Shown here: piece after piece, positions 16,472 through 25,971 of the stretch
Numbering within the stretch: position 1 is the stretch's first letter
Layout of the letters: the number at the start of each line of letters is the position of its first letter
Position numbers and translations under genes: made by a program
Origin: UBA4479 sp963974935
GTDB taxonomy: Bacteria > Pseudomonadota > Alphaproteobacteria > Rhodospirillales > Casp-alpha2
Length of the DNA stretch: 64,000 bases
Direction of reading: 5' to 3'
Assembly (NCBI GenBank): GCA_963974935.1
Contig: CAXBEV010000003.1
Span: 124,001-188,000 of the forward strand
The notes under the pieces: generated by a model
The model's input: the letters and a program-made list of their open reading frames with translations, nothing else
Database searches by the model: none
What the model was told of the DNA's origin: nothing

Positions 16472-16783
16472 TCAGCCCTTCATCATGTTGACGTCTTCGA
16501 CCGCGATCGAGCCGCGGTTACGGAAGAACACCACGAGGATGGCAAGGCCGATGGCCGCTTCGGCAGCCGCCACGGTAAGTACCAACATCGCAAAAATTTG
16601 TCCCATCAGATCGCCTTGGTGCGTCGAAAACGCCACCAAGTTGATGTTCACCGCCAACAGCATCAATTCCACCGACATCAAGATGATGATGACGTTCTTG
16701 CGGTTCAGGAAAATCCCGAAGATGCCGAGCGTAAACAGAATCGCTGCGACCGTCAGATAGTGACCGAGACCGATTTCCAACAT
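16472..16783 (-). CDS. nuoK: NADH-quinone oxidoreductase subunit K
   Basis: This 103-residue complex I subunit has three transmembrane helices. The conserved membrane glutamates are in MSVELMLLAVNINLV (helix 2) and AAAEAAIGLAILV (helix 3), part of the central proton channel. Length is normal. Its ATG overlaps the nuoJ stop by one base (TGATG). Confidence 0.96.
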   Translation of the reverse strand: MLEIGLGHYLTVAAILFTLGIFGIFLNRKNVIIILMSVELMLLAVNINLVAFSTHQGDLMGQIFAMLVLTVAAAEAAIGLAILVVFFRNRGSIAVEDVNMMKG

Positions 16784-17388
16784 CAGATACCCTTCCCTAT
16801 CTCAACGTCGCGCAGCTTGACTGCATCCTTAGCGTCGCGCGCGATCTGATTGGCGATGACTTGTTTGCGCACACCCGGACGGCGGCGGTGTGTGAGCACG
16901 ATGGCGCCGATCATGGCCACCAACAGCACCATGCCGGAGGCTTGGAACAGATAGATATATTTGGTGTACAGGACTTGGCCGATGGCGTGTGTGTTGCTGA
17001 TTCCGTCCGGCATCGGCGACGCGGCAAGTCCGGCAGCTTCCGGCGCGAACTGCCAGCCGCCGATCATCACCAGCAATTCAACCAGCACCACCAAGCCGAT
17101 CAGCGCACCGGTCGGCAAATACTGCAAAAAACCCTGGCGCATTTCGACGAAGTTGATGTCGAGCATCATGACCACGAACATAAACAACACAGCCACTGCG
17201 CCGACGTAGACGACGACCAGGATCATGGCGAGGAATTCAGCGCCCATCAGCACGAACAGCCCTGCCGCGTTAAAAAACGCGAGAATCAGGAACAGCACCG
17301 AATGCACAGGGTTGCGTGACGCAATCACCAGCACACCGGCGGCGACGGCGACGAACGCAAACAGATAAAAAGCCAGCGCGTGTATCAT
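16783..17388 (-). CDS. nuoJ: NADH-quinone oxidoreductase subunit J
   Basis: This 201-residue complex I membrane subunit has about five helices. It includes the conserved YVGAVAVLFMFVVMML segment, whose helix 3 undergoes the pi-bulge change during turnover in known structures. The start MIHALAFYLFAFVA follows a GGGGGAT ribosome-binding site. It overlaps nuoK by one base and lies 41 bp after nuoI. Confidence 0.95.
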   Translation of the reverse strand: MIHALAFYLFAFVAVAAGVLVIASRNPVHSVLFLILAFFNAAGLFVLMGAEFLAMILVVVYVGAVAVLFMFVVMMLDINFVEMRQGFLQYLPTGALIGLVVLVELLVMIGGWQFAPEAAGLAASPMPDGISNTHAIGQVLYTKYIYLFQASGMVLLVAMIGAIVLTHRRRPGVRKQVIANQIARDAKDAVKLRDVEIGKGI

Positions 17389-17429
17389 CTATCCCCCAAA
17401 AGCCCCAAAGTCGTCATGAACCGTTATGC

Positions 17430-17918
17430 TCAACGATACGGTGCTTCAATTTTCAGCCGTTCGGCCAACTCAGTTTCCCAGCGGTCGCCGTTGGCCAACA
17501 ATTTGTCTTTGTCGTACAGCAGCTCTTCGCGGGTTTCCGTTGCGAATTCAAAGTTCGGACCCTCGACAATGGCGTCTACCGGGCAGGCTTCTTGGCAGAG
17601 CCCGCAATAGATGCATTTCACCATGTCGATGTCGTAGCGCGTGGTGCGACGCGAGCCGTCGTCGCGAGGCTCGGCCTCAATCGTAATCGCTTGGGCCGGG
17701 CAGATCGCTTCGCACAGTTTGCATGCGATGCAGCGCTCTTCGCCGTTCGGGTAGCGACGCAGCGCATGCTCGCCCCGGAACCGTGCCGACAGCGGCCCCT
17801 TTTCATACGGATAGTTGACCGTCACTTTTTTGCGGAAAAAATAGCGCAACGTCAGCGACATCCCCGAAACCAGTTCGGAGAGGAAGAGTGCCCGCGCGCC
17901 GCGTCCGATAAAGCTCAT
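17430..17918 (-). CDS. nuoI: NADH-quinone oxidoreductase subunit I
   Basis: This 162-residue peripheral-arm subunit carries two [4Fe-4S] clusters (N6a, N6b). Both ferredoxin motifs are complete: CIACKLCEAICP and CIYCGLCQEACP, each followed by the usual proline. An N-terminal amphipathic segment anchors it next to NuoH. The gene lies 15 bp after nuoH. Length matches the alphaproteobacterial and mitochondrial (TYKY) form. Confidence 0.97.
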   Translation of the reverse strand: MSFIGRGARALFLSELVSGMSLTLRYFFRKKVTVNYPYEKGPLSARFRGEHALRRYPNGEERCIACKLCEAICPAQAITIEAEPRDDGSRRTTRYDIDMVKCIYCGLCQEACPVDAIVEGPNFEFATETREELLYDKDKLLANGDRWETELAERLKIEAPYR

Positions 17919-17933
17919 AGCGTCATCCTATCC

Positions 17934-18956
17934 TCAGCCCTGACCGATAACCGGTGCCATGTCGAACGCGACCAGGAACCCGGACACGAGCACGACAGCC
18001 AGCAACGACAACGGCAGGAACACTTTCCAGCCCAGCCGCATCAACTGGTCGTAGCGATAACGTGGGAACGTCGCGCGCACCCACACGAAAATAAACAGAC
18101 AGAACGAAATCTTGATCGCCAGCCAGATCGGCCCCGGAATCCAGTTGAACGGCGCGATATCAAACGGCGCCAGCCAGCCACCTAAGAACAGCACCGACGT
18201 CATCGCCGACATCAGGATCATGTTGGCGTATTCGCCCAAGAAGAACAGTGCGAACGTCATCGCTGAATATTCGACGTTGTAGCCTGCGACCAATTCCGCT
18301 TCAGCTTCCGGCAAGTCGAACGGGTGGCGGTTGGTTTCAGCCAAGGTCGAGATGAAAAAGATCACTGCCATCGGGAACAGCGGGATCACAAACCAAACCG
18401 TGCGCTGCGCTTCGACGATCGCCGATAGGTTCAACGAGCCCGCACACAACAGCACGGTGATAATGATCAACCCCATCGAGACTTCGTAAGATACCATCTG
18501 CGCCGCGGACCGCATCGCGCCCAAGAACGCGTATTTCGAGTTCGACGCCCAGCCGGCCATCAAGATGCCGTATACGCCGAGCGACGAGATCGCGAACAGA
18601 AACAAAATGCCGACGTTGATATCGGCCAGGACCATACCGGCGTCGAACGGAATCACTGCCCACGCCACCAGCGCCAAAATAAAGGTGATCATCGGCGCCA
18701 AAACGAACACAACGCGGTTGGCGCCGGTCGGAATCACGGTTTCTTTGAGGAACAGCTTAACGCCGTCGGCAATCGGCTGCAGCAAACCGAATGGACCGAC
18801 CACGTTCGGGCCCTTACGCAGCTGCATGGCGCCGATCACCTTACGCTCGAAGTACGTAAGATAAGCGACCGACAACATGATCGGGATGATGATCATGAGG
18901 ATCTTAATGACCAGCCAAACAGCCGGCCAGATCTGTGTTTCAAACATCTCAGCCAT
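17934..18956 (-). CDS. nuoH: NADH-quinone oxidoreductase subunit H
   Basis: This 340-residue membrane subunit forms much of the quinone-entry chamber of complex I, with eight or so helices. It contains AYLTYFERKVIGAMQLRKGPN and the loop FAETNR-type segment STLAETNRHPFDLPEAEAELV. The frame extends 69 nt upstream of the ATG at 18956, but that start gives the normal MAEMFETQIW N-terminus. It overlaps the end of nuoG by 8 bp. Confidence 0.96.
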   Translation of the reverse strand: MAEMFETQIWPAVWLVIKILMIIIPIMLSVAYLTYFERKVIGAMQLRKGPNVVGPFGLLQPIADGVKLFLKETVIPTGANRVVFVLAPMITFILALVAWAVIPFDAGMVLADINVGILFLFAISSLGVYGILMAGWASNSKYAFLGAMRSAAQMVSYEVSMGLIIITVLLCAGSLNLSAIVEAQRTVWFVIPLFPMAVIFFISTLAETNRHPFDLPEAEAELVAGYNVEYSAMTFALFFLGEYANMILMSAMTSVLFLGGWLAPFDIAPFNWIPGPIWLAIKISFCLFIFVWVRATFPRYRYDQLMRLGWKVFLPLSLLAVVLVSGFLVAFDMAPVIGQG

Positions 18957-21018
18957 CGGTACCCGTCTTCTTCTGCTCAGCCTGCTGGAACGTATCGGTG
19001 CATTTGGCCATGGTCTCGGACGCACGGCTGATTGGATCGGTCATGTAAAAGTTCGTAATCGGTGAGACGAATGGTGCTACATCAACCGCGCCCGGCGTGC
19101 CGAATTTACCCCAAGGTGCCGCCGATACGCTGTCGATTCCCAAGAATGCGGGATTGGCATCGACCAGCATGCTGCGTACGCCCTTAAGATCATTGCACGG
19201 CAGCGTTTTGCCCAACACCTCGGAAAGTGCTCGAACAATGGTCCAGTCTTCGCGTGCATCGCCTGGCGGGAACGCCGCCAAGCGGCCCAGTTGGGCGCGG
19301 CCTTCGGTATTGACCCACGTCGCGTTCTTTTCGGTATACGCAGCGCCCGGCAAGATCACATCGGCGCGGTGCGCGCCGGCGTCGCCGTGGTGGCCTTGAT
19401 AAATCACGAACGCCTTGCCGAGTGCATCGGTATCGATTTCGTCGGCACCCAACAAGTAGACGGCTTCAACGGCGCCAGACCCTGCTGCGGCGATGATGCC
19501 GTCGGTGTCCAGCCCGCCCTCGCCCGGCACGAAACCGAGATCAAGGCCGCCGGCGCGGGCAGCGGCCGTATGCAAGACGTTATAGCCGTTCCAACCCGAA
19601 GGTTTGTCGATCATGCCGAAAGCTTCGGCGATTTCATAGGTCATGGCGTGGATTGCGGCACCGTCCGGACGCGCCAACGCGCCTTGGCCGACGATGATCA
19701 TTGGGCGGTTGGCTTTTTTGAGCACATCGGCAAACGGTGAGGTGCCGTCCAGCACGGCCTGCAGGTCTGCAGGACCGGTGCCTAGGTGCTCGTAGTCGTA
19801 GCGCAGGTCCGGGGCTTCGCCTACCACGGCAATCGGGAAGTTCCCCATCAAGAAGCGCTTGCGGATGCGGGCATTCAGCACGGCCGCTTCGACGCGCGGA
19901 TTGGCGCCGACGATCAGCAACGCGTCGGTATTCTCGATCCCGGCGATGGTGCTGTTGAACAGATACCCGGCCCGCAGGCTCGGGTCGGTCTTGGCGCCGT
20001 CTTGGCGGCAATCGATGTTCGCAGAGCCCAAACCGGTCATCAGCGCTTTTAAAGCCACCATAGATTCGCAATCGGCTTGATCACCGGCAATCGCGGCAAT
20101 CTTGGCGCCCGACATGCCGCCCAGGCGCTGCTTGATCAGCGCGAACGCTTCGTCCCACGTGGCAGGCTGCAATTTACCGTCTTGGCGAATATAAGGACGG
20201 TCCAGGCGCTGGCGGCGCAGGCCGTCACAGGCGAACCGAGTTTTATCGGAAATCCATTCTTCGTTGATGTCTTCGTTGAGGCGCGGCAACACGCGCATCA
20301 CTTCCGAGCCGCGCGAATCAACCCGGATGTTGGAGCCCAGCGCATCCATCACATCGACGGTTTCGGTCTTCTTAAGCTCCCATGAGCGCGCCACAAAGGC
20401 GTACGGCTTGGATGTCAACGCGCCGACCGGGCACAAGTCGATGACGTTACCGGAAAGTTCGGAATCCAGGGCTTTTTCAAGGTAGGTGGTGATTTCCGCG
20501 TGCTCGCCTCGGTTTAACATGCCCATGTCGGTGACGCCTGCAACCTCGGTCGTGAAGCGGACACAGCGCGTGCAATGGATGCAGCGGGTCATGATGGTTT
20601 TGACCAGCGGCCCCATTTCTTTGTCTTCGACGGCGCGCTTGTTTTCGATATAGCGCGTGTGATCAAGGCCATAGCCCATAGCTTGGTCTTGAAGATCACA
20701 TTCGCCGCCTTGGTCGCAAATCGGACAATCCAGCGGGTGGTTGATCAGCAGGAATTCCATCACACCTTTGCGCATTTTCTGCACTTCGGGGGTGTTGGTG
20801 CGGATCACCATGCCTTCGCCGACCGGCATCGCGCAGGATGCCACCGGCTTTGGCGAGCGTTCCATCTCGACCAGGCACATGCGGCAGTTGCCGGCAATCG
20901 ACAGCCGCTCGTGATAGCAAAAGCGGGGAATTTCCACACCGATTTGCTCACAGGCCTGCAACACGGTGATACCGTCTTGGACTTCGATTTCCTGGCCGTC
21001 GATGGTCAGTTTAGGCAT
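18949..21018 (-). CDS. nuoG: NADH-quinone oxidoreductase subunit G
   Basis: This 689-residue electron-transfer subunit of complex I holds several iron-sulfur clusters. The [2Fe-2S] site is C34, C45, C48, C62; the His-ligated N5 site is H94, C98, C101, C107; the N4 site is C146, C149, C152 plus a cysteine in DLCPVGALTS. A molybdopterin-oxidoreductase-like domain without a visible extra N7 motif follows from about residue 215. The length matches the shorter alphaproteobacterial/mitochondrial type rather than the roughly 900-residue E. coli form. Confidence 0.96.
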   Translation of the reverse strand: MPKLTIDGQEIEVQDGITVLQACEQIGVEIPRFCYHERLSIAGNCRMCLVEMERSPKPVASCAMPVGEGMVIRTNTPEVQKMRKGVMEFLLINHPLDCPICDQGGECDLQDQAMGYGLDHTRYIENKRAVEDKEMGPLVKTIMTRCIHCTRCVRFTTEVAGVTDMGMLNRGEHAEITTYLEKALDSELSGNVIDLCPVGALTSKPYAFVARSWELKKTETVDVMDALGSNIRVDSRGSEVMRVLPRLNEDINEEWISDKTRFACDGLRRQRLDRPYIRQDGKLQPATWDEAFALIKQRLGGMSGAKIAAIAGDQADCESMVALKALMTGLGSANIDCRQDGAKTDPSLRAGYLFNSTIAGIENTDALLIVGANPRVEAAVLNARIRKRFLMGNFPIAVVGEAPDLRYDYEHLGTGPADLQAVLDGTSPFADVLKKANRPMIIVGQGALARPDGAAIHAMTYEIAEAFGMIDKPSGWNGYNVLHTAAARAGGLDLGFVPGEGGLDTDGIIAAAGSGAVEAVYLLGADEIDTDALGKAFVIYQGHHGDAGAHRADVILPGAAYTEKNATWVNTEGRAQLGRLAAFPPGDAREDWTIVRALSEVLGKTLPCNDLKGVRSMLVDANPAFLGIDSVSAAPWGKFGTPGAVDVAPFVSPITNFYMTDPISRASETMAKCTDTFQQAEQKKTGTDG

Positions 21019-21053
21019 TGCCGTCCCTCATCTGTCCGTTTGGGCTTAACGCC

Positions 21054-22343
21054 CTACTCCGCCGCTGCCGAAGATGGCTGGCGTCCATTGCCGACGCGCT
21101 CTTCCATCAGCGGGCGGAAGTGTCTGATCAGGCCCTGAATCGGCCACGCGGCGGCATCGCCGAGCGCACAGATCGTATGGCCTTCAACTTGTTTCGTGAC
21201 TTCTTGCAAAAGATCGATTTCCGCCGACGTTGCGTTGCCTGCGTGAATCCGACCGAGCATACGCCACATCCAACCGGTACCTTCACGGCACGGCGTGCAT
21301 TGGCCGCAGCTTTCGTGCATGTAGAATTTCGACAACCGGTGGATTGCCTTGATCACGTCGGTGGACTTATCCATCACGATCACAGCCGCGGTCCCCAGGC
21401 CCGAGCGGACTTCTTTCAGCGAATCAAAATCCATCAGCACGGTTTCGCAGGTTTCTTTCGGCATCAACGGCACCGACGAGCCGCCCGGAATGACGGCCAG
21501 CAAATTATCCCAGCCGCCGCGCACGCCGCCGGCATGTTTTTCAATCAGTTCTTTGAGCGGAATACCCATTTCTTCTTCGACGGTGCACGGCTTGTTGACG
21601 TGACCGGAGATGTTGAAAAGTTTTGTGCCAGTATTGTTTGGGCGTCCGATGCCAGCGAACCATTCCGGGCCGCGGCGCATGATCGTCGGCACCACAGCAA
21701 TGCTCTCGACGTTGTTCACGGTCGAGGGGCAGCCCCAGACACCGACGTTGGCCGGGAACGGCGGCTTCAGGCGCGGCTGGCCTTTTTTGCCTTCCAGGCT
21801 TTCGATCAACGCGGATTCTTCGCCGCAGATATAGGCGCCGGCACCCCGGTGAATAAAGAAATCGAAATCCCAACCGCTGCCACAGGCATTTTTGCCGATC
21901 AGGCCGTTGGCGTAAGCTTCATCGACGGCGCGTTGCAGGGCTTCGGCTTCGCGGAAGAATTCACCGCGAATATAGCAATATGCGGCGTGCGCCTGCATCG
22001 AGAAAGCCGCGATCAGCGCACCTTCGATCAGCTTTTGGCTGTCGTGACGCATGATTTCGCGGTCTTTGCAGGTGCCGGGCTCGCTTTCGTCGGCGTTGAT
22101 GATCAGATAGTGCGGCCGCTCACCCACTTCTTTGGGCATAAACGACCATTTCATGCCGGTTGAGAAACCGGCGCCGCCGCGACCACGCAGGCCGGACGCT
22201 TTGACCATCTCGATGATTTTTTCACGACCCAGATCAAGGATCTGCTTGGTGCCGTCCCAATCGCCGCGCGCCTTCGCGCCCTCCAGGCCGGTGTCCTGTA
22301 GGCCGTAGATGTTGGTGAAAATGCGGTCCTGGTCTTTAAGCAT
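21054..22343 (-). CDS. nuoF: NADH-quinone oxidoreductase subunit F
   Basis: This 429-residue flavoprotein subunit of complex I oxidises NADH with FMN and passes electrons to a [4Fe-4S] cluster (N3). The glycine-rich NADH/FMN motifs GLRGRGGAGFSTGMKW and GAGAYICGEESALIESLEG and the cluster motif CGQCTPCREG are present. The frame is open to 22424, but the ATG at 22343 gives the usual MLKDQDRIFTN start and overlaps the nuoE stop by one base. A 381-codon antisense frame over this gene is spurious. Confidence 0.96.
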   Translation of the reverse strand: MLKDQDRIFTNIYGLQDTGLEGAKARGDWDGTKQILDLGREKIIEMVKASGLRGRGGAGFSTGMKWSFMPKEVGERPHYLIINADESEPGTCKDREIMRHDSQKLIEGALIAAFSMQAHAAYCYIRGEFFREAEALQRAVDEAYANGLIGKNACGSGWDFDFFIHRGAGAYICGEESALIESLEGKKGQPRLKPPFPANVGVWGCPSTVNNVESIAVVPTIMRRGPEWFAGIGRPNNTGTKLFNISGHVNKPCTVEEEMGIPLKELIEKHAGGVRGGWDNLLAVIPGGSSVPLMPKETCETVLMDFDSLKEVRSGLGTAAVIVMDKSTDVIKAIHRLSKFYMHESCGQCTPCREGTGWMWRMLGRIHAGNATSAEIDLLQEVTKQVEGHTICALGDAAAWPIQGLIRHFRPLMEERVGNGRQPSSAAAE

Positions 22344-22972
22344 CAGGCGTTTTCCTTGCCGGCCTTTTGGGCGCGTAGCGGTTCTTGATCCAGCAGCGTG
22401 GTCATCGCGCCCTGCGGCTCGCAAGTAAAGCGACCGGGTTGTTGCGAGCCGGTTGTCGGCGTCTCACCCGCTTGCAATTGATCGATGATTCTCGCCATGG
22501 AGTCGCTGTCCAGGTCTTCGTAGAAATCATCGTTGATCTGCACCATCGGCGCGTTGACGCAGGCACCTAAGCATTCGACTTCCAGCAGCGAAAACATGCC
22601 GTCTTTGGTGGTTTCGCCATTTTTGATGCCGAGCTTGTCGGTGATCACTTTCATGATGTTCTCAGAGCCGCGCAGCATGCAGGGCGTGGTGCCGCACAAC
22701 TGGATGAAATTTTTGCCCACCGGCTTGAGGCTATACATCGTATAGAACGACACAACTTCGAGGACGCGAATCGCCGGCATATCCAAGTACGTCGCGATAT
22801 GCTCAATCGCCGGCATCGGCAACCAACCACCGCACTGGCGCTGTGCGATATCGAGCAACGGCATCACCGCCGAGCGTTGCTTACCTTCGGGATACTTGGC
22901 AATCGCCGCATCCGCCAAGACTTTGTTCTCGGCGGAAAACTCAAACGTTTCAATGATTTCGTGTTGGCTCAT
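22343..22972 (-). CDS. nuoE: NADH-quinone oxidoreductase subunit E
   Basis: This 209-residue thioredoxin-like subunit pairs with NuoF and carries the [2Fe-2S] cluster N1a, ligated by C93, C98, C134 and C138 (CGTTPC and CLGAC). The C-terminal 35 or so residues are a low-conservation tail. It overlaps nuoD by 4 bp and nuoF by one base, so translation of the three is probably coupled. Confidence 0.96.
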   Translation of the reverse strand: MSQHEIIETFEFSAENKVLADAAIAKYPEGKQRSAVMPLLDIAQRQCGGWLPMPAIEHIATYLDMPAIRVLEVVSFYTMYSLKPVGKNFIQLCGTTPCMLRGSENIMKVITDKLGIKNGETTKDGMFSLLEVECLGACVNAPMVQINDDFYEDLDSDSMARIIDQLQAGETPTTGSQQPGRFTCEPQGAMTTLLDQEPLRAQKAGKENA

Positions 22973-24147
22973 CGGTCAATCTCCCCGAACACCACGTCGA
23001 CGGAGCCGATGTTGGCGACGATGTCGGCCAACATATGCCCTTTCGAGATCAGCTCGGTTGCCTGCAACGAGGCAAATCCTGGTGCGCGGATTTTGCAGCG
23101 GTATGGCTTGTTGGTGCCGTCGGAAATCAAATACACCGCGAATTCGCCCTTCGGTGCTTCGACGGCACAATAGGTTTCACCGGCCGGTACCCGGTAGCCT
23201 TCGGTATACAATTTGAAATGGTGGATCAGCGCTTCCATCGAATGTTTCATTTCGCCCCGGCTCGGCGGCGTGATCTTGTGGTCGATAGACTTAGACGGGC
23301 CGCCTGGCATGTTTTCAATGGCTTGACGTATGATCTTAACGCTTTCTCTCATCTCAAGTATGCGCACCAGATAACGATCATAACAGTCGCCGTTTTTGCC
23401 GACGGGAATCTGAAAATCGTACTTTTCGTAGCCGTCATAGGGCTGCGACTTGCGCAGATCCCAAGCGACCCCCGATGCGCGCAAGTTGGCGCCGGTGATG
23501 CCCCAATCCTGGCACTGTTCGGCGGTGATTACGCCGATATCGACGGTGCGCTGCTTGAAGATGCGGTTTTCCGTCAGCAAGGATTCGGTGTCGTCGCAGA
23601 TTTGCAGGAAATCCGGGCACCATGCGTAGATGTCGTCAAGCAACGATTGCGGCACATCGAAAGCGACGCCGCCGGGGCGAAAATAGTGCATGTGCATACG
23701 CGCACCGGACGCCCGTTCGCAGAATTCCATCAGTTTTTCGCGGTGTTCGAAGCACCACAACATCGGCGTCATGGCGCCGACGTCCATGGCAAACGCGCAG
23801 ACGTTCATCAGATGGTTCAGCAAACGCCCGATTTCGGCGTACAACACGCGGATCGCCTGGGCGCGGGCCGGCGCCTCAAGGCCCAACAGCTTCTCGGTCG
23901 CCAACGCAAACGCGTGTTCTTGGTTTTGCGGCGATGAATAGTCGAGCCGGTCGAAATAGCCGACGGCCTGCACATAGGTTTTGTGTTCAATCAGTTTTTC
24001 CGTGCCCCGGTGCAGCAAGCCGATGTGCGGATCGGCGCGCTCAATCACCTCGCCGTCCATTTCCAGGACCAAGCGCAGCACGCCGTGTGCGGCTGGGTGC
24101 TGCGGGCCGAAGTTGATGTTGTAGTTCTTGATCTGAGTTTCGGCCAT
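22969..24147 (-). CDS. nuoD: NADH-quinone oxidoreductase subunit D
   Basis: This 392-residue 49-kDa-type subunit forms the quinone-binding site with NuoB. It begins MAETQIKNYNINFGPQHPAAHGVL; the GPQHPAAHG loop carries the conserved quinone-site histidine. The frame is open to 24228, but the start at 24147 overlaps the nuoC stop by one base (TAATG) and matches the family N-terminus. NuoC and NuoD are separate proteins here, unlike the fused form of E. coli. Confidence 0.96.
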   Translation of the reverse strand: MAETQIKNYNINFGPQHPAAHGVLRLVLEMDGEVIERADPHIGLLHRGTEKLIEHKTYVQAVGYFDRLDYSSPQNQEHAFALATEKLLGLEAPARAQAIRVLYAEIGRLLNHLMNVCAFAMDVGAMTPMLWCFEHREKLMEFCERASGARMHMHYFRPGGVAFDVPQSLLDDIYAWCPDFLQICDDTESLLTENRIFKQRTVDIGVITAEQCQDWGITGANLRASGVAWDLRKSQPYDGYEKYDFQIPVGKNGDCYDRYLVRILEMRESVKIIRQAIENMPGGPSKSIDHKITPPSRGEMKHSMEALIHHFKLYTEGYRVPAGETYCAVEAPKGEFAVYLISDGTNKPYRCKIRAPGFASLQATELISKGHMLADIVANIGSVDVVFGEIDR

Positions 24148-24779
24148 TATTTCGCCTCCTGCTTGGCGGCATCGGCCTCGGTTTCGGCTTTCTCGTCGCC
24201 CGGTAGCATGCGCTGCACGCCTTCCCACGGGCTCAGGAAGTCGAAGGTCCGGAATTCTTGGGTCAGTTTAACCGGCTCGTAGACGACGCGCTTTTGTTCA
24301 TCGTCGTAGCGCAGTTCGACATAACCGGTCAGCGGGAAGTCTTTGCGCAGCGGATGGCCTTCAAAGCCATAGTCGGTGAGAATGCGGCGCAGGTCCGGAT
24401 GATCGATAAAGCCGATCCCGAACATGTCCCAAACCTCCCGCTCCCACCAGTTGGCAGAATTGAAGATGCTGGTGACACTGGCGACAGGCGTATCTTCGTC
24501 GGTCGACAGTTTGACGCGGATGCGCGTGTTGTGGGTCATCGACAACAGGTTATAGACGACCTCAAAGCGTTCCGTGCGCTCAGGGTAATCCACAGCGCAG
24601 ATATCCAGCAATGTCGAGAACTGGCAGTTCGCACCATCGCGTAGATATTTGATGACGTTCAAAATTTCGTCGCGCTCGACCTCAAGGCATAATTCGCCCA
24701 GGCGCACGTGTGCGTCCTTGACCGCGTCGCCAAGTTCGTCGCGAATGAAATCGCCTAATTCTTTGAGCGCAGTATCCAT
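24147..24779 (-). CDS. nuoC: NADH-quinone oxidoreductase subunit C
   Basis: This 210-residue 30-kDa-type subunit of the complex I peripheral arm binds no cofactor. The signature is seen in the stretch WWEREVWDMFGIGFIDHPDLRRIL, followed by DYGFEGHPLRKDFPLTG. The C-terminal tail after about residue 185 (EKAETEADAAKQEAK) is charged and poorly conserved. It lies 37 bp after nuoB and overlaps nuoD by one base. Confidence 0.95.
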   Translation of the reverse strand: MDTALKELGDFIRDELGDAVKDAHVRLGELCLEVERDEILNVIKYLRDGANCQFSTLLDICAVDYPERTERFEVVYNLLSMTHNTRIRVKLSTDEDTPVASVTSIFNSANWWEREVWDMFGIGFIDHPDLRRILTDYGFEGHPLRKDFPLTGYVELRYDDEQKRVVYEPVKLTQEFRTFDFLSPWEGVQRMLPGDEKAETEADAAKQEAK

Positions 24780-24816
24780 GTCAGTCCGTTTTCAATACGT
24801 TCTGGTGCTTGATCGC

Positions 24817-25368
24817 TTAGCGGAACAGCACGCCGGTGCGGCGAATTTTCTTTTGAAGTTGCAAGATACCGTACACTAGTGCCTCGGCAGTTGGTGGGCA
24901 GCCGGGTACATAGATATCAACCGGCACCACGCGGTCACAACCGCGCACCACCGAATATGAATAGTGATAATACCCGCCGCCGTTGGCGCATGATCCCATT
25001 GAGATCACATAGCGTGGCTCGGCCATCTGGTCGTATACTTTGCGGAATGCCGGGGCCATCTTGTTGGTCAGCGTACCGGCGACGATGATCACGTCGGATT
25101 GACGTGGGCTCGGGCGCGGTACGACGCCGAAGCGATCCAAATCGTAGCGGCTGACATAAGCGTGCATCATCTCAATCGCGCAGCACGCGAGGCCGAAGGT
25201 CATTGGCCACAGCGATCCGGTGCGGGCCCAGTTGGCCAGCTTGTCAACGGATGCGATGACAAAGCCTTTGTCCTGCAGCTCGCCGGTGACTTGGCGCAGG
25301 ATTTTATCTTGCTCGGCGCCCGGCGGTAACGGCATGCCGATTGGCTCTGGTGCGTTACTTACTCCCAT
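24817..25368 (-). CDS. nuoB: NADH-quinone oxidoreductase subunit B
   Basis: This 183-residue subunit carries the terminal [4Fe-4S] cluster N2, which reduces quinone. The ligands are the tandem C62-C63 in GLACCAIEM, C127 in MGSCANGG and C157 in VPGCPPTAEAL. The ATG at 25368 lies inside the end of nuoA (10-bp overlap). Length is typical for alphaproteobacteria. Confidence 0.96.
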   Translation of the reverse strand: MGVSNAPEPIGMPLPPGAEQDKILRQVTGELQDKGFVIASVDKLANWARTGSLWPMTFGLACCAIEMMHAYVSRYDLDRFGVVPRPSPRQSDVIIVAGTLTNKMAPAFRKVYDQMAEPRYVISMGSCANGGGYYHYSYSVVRGCDRVVPVDIYVPGCPPTAEALVYGILQLQKKIRRTGVLFR

Positions 25369-25724
25369 TCCAGGGCTCCTTTACGCCATTCGTAGACGAA
25401 TCCGATGGTGAGAATCCCAAGGAACACCATCATCGACCAAAAGCCGAACACGCCGATGTTGCCCAGCGAGATTGCCCATGGGAACAAGAACGCGACTTCA
25501 AGGTCAAAAATAATGAAAAGGATGGCAACCAGGTAAAACCGCACATCGAATTTGTGACGTGCATCCTCGAACGCTTCAAAGCCGCATTCGTAGGCCGAGT
25601 TCTTTTCCACATCCGGCCGTTGCGGCGCAACGATGTAGGAACCCAGCACGGCGACGCATGCGATGGCGGTAGCGATCCCAATAAAAATCAGGATCGGCAG
25701 GTATTCGCTCAATAAGCCTTCCAA
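25359..25724 (-). CDS. nuoA: NADH-quinone oxidoreductase subunit A
   Basis: This complex I subunit of about 121 residues has three transmembrane helices. Recognisable features are the loop SAYECGFEAFEDARHKFDVRF with its conserved cysteine, and DLEVAFLFPWA. The start is not clear-cut: the frame is open from an ATG at 25817, which would add 31 Arg-rich residues foreign to the family. A TTG at 25724, just after GGAGAGGGAAG, gives the normal length; a second TTG at 25712 is possible. It is the first gene of the nuo operon. Confidence 0.9.
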   Translation of the reverse strand: MEGLLSEYLPILIFIGIATAIACVAVLGSYIVAPQRPDVEKNSAYECGFEAFEDARHKFDVRFYLVAILFIIFDLEVAFLFPWAISLGNIGVFGFWSMMVFLGILTIGFVYEWRKGALEWE

Positions 25725-25971
25725 CGCTTCCCTCTCCCCGGCTTGCGCCGGCCCTCGACGTCGGCGAGCGCATCCACTGGAAGCGCATCGCAACCCCTTT
25801 TCAACAACGGTAGGCATTTAAGGTATGCCCCACAAGGGTCTATTTTTCAATGCAAAGGCGCATCCAAATGAGCTTTTTTTCGCAGGTGCAGCGAGACCGA
25901 GCGATAGCCCCGATTTACCTTACCTCTGTTGCCTCGCCCCCTACCTCCAGTGTTGCCCGCTCCCCATCCCA

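Noticed and set aside
21018..22163. 381-codon open frame on the plus strand opposite nuoF
   Set aside because: It is a shadow of nuoF, which has full family motifs; the antisense translation shows no recognisable domain.
23035..23937. 300-codon open frame opposite nuoD
   Set aside because: It is an antisense shadow in the same codon register pattern as other Nuo genes, with no ribosome-binding site or family match.
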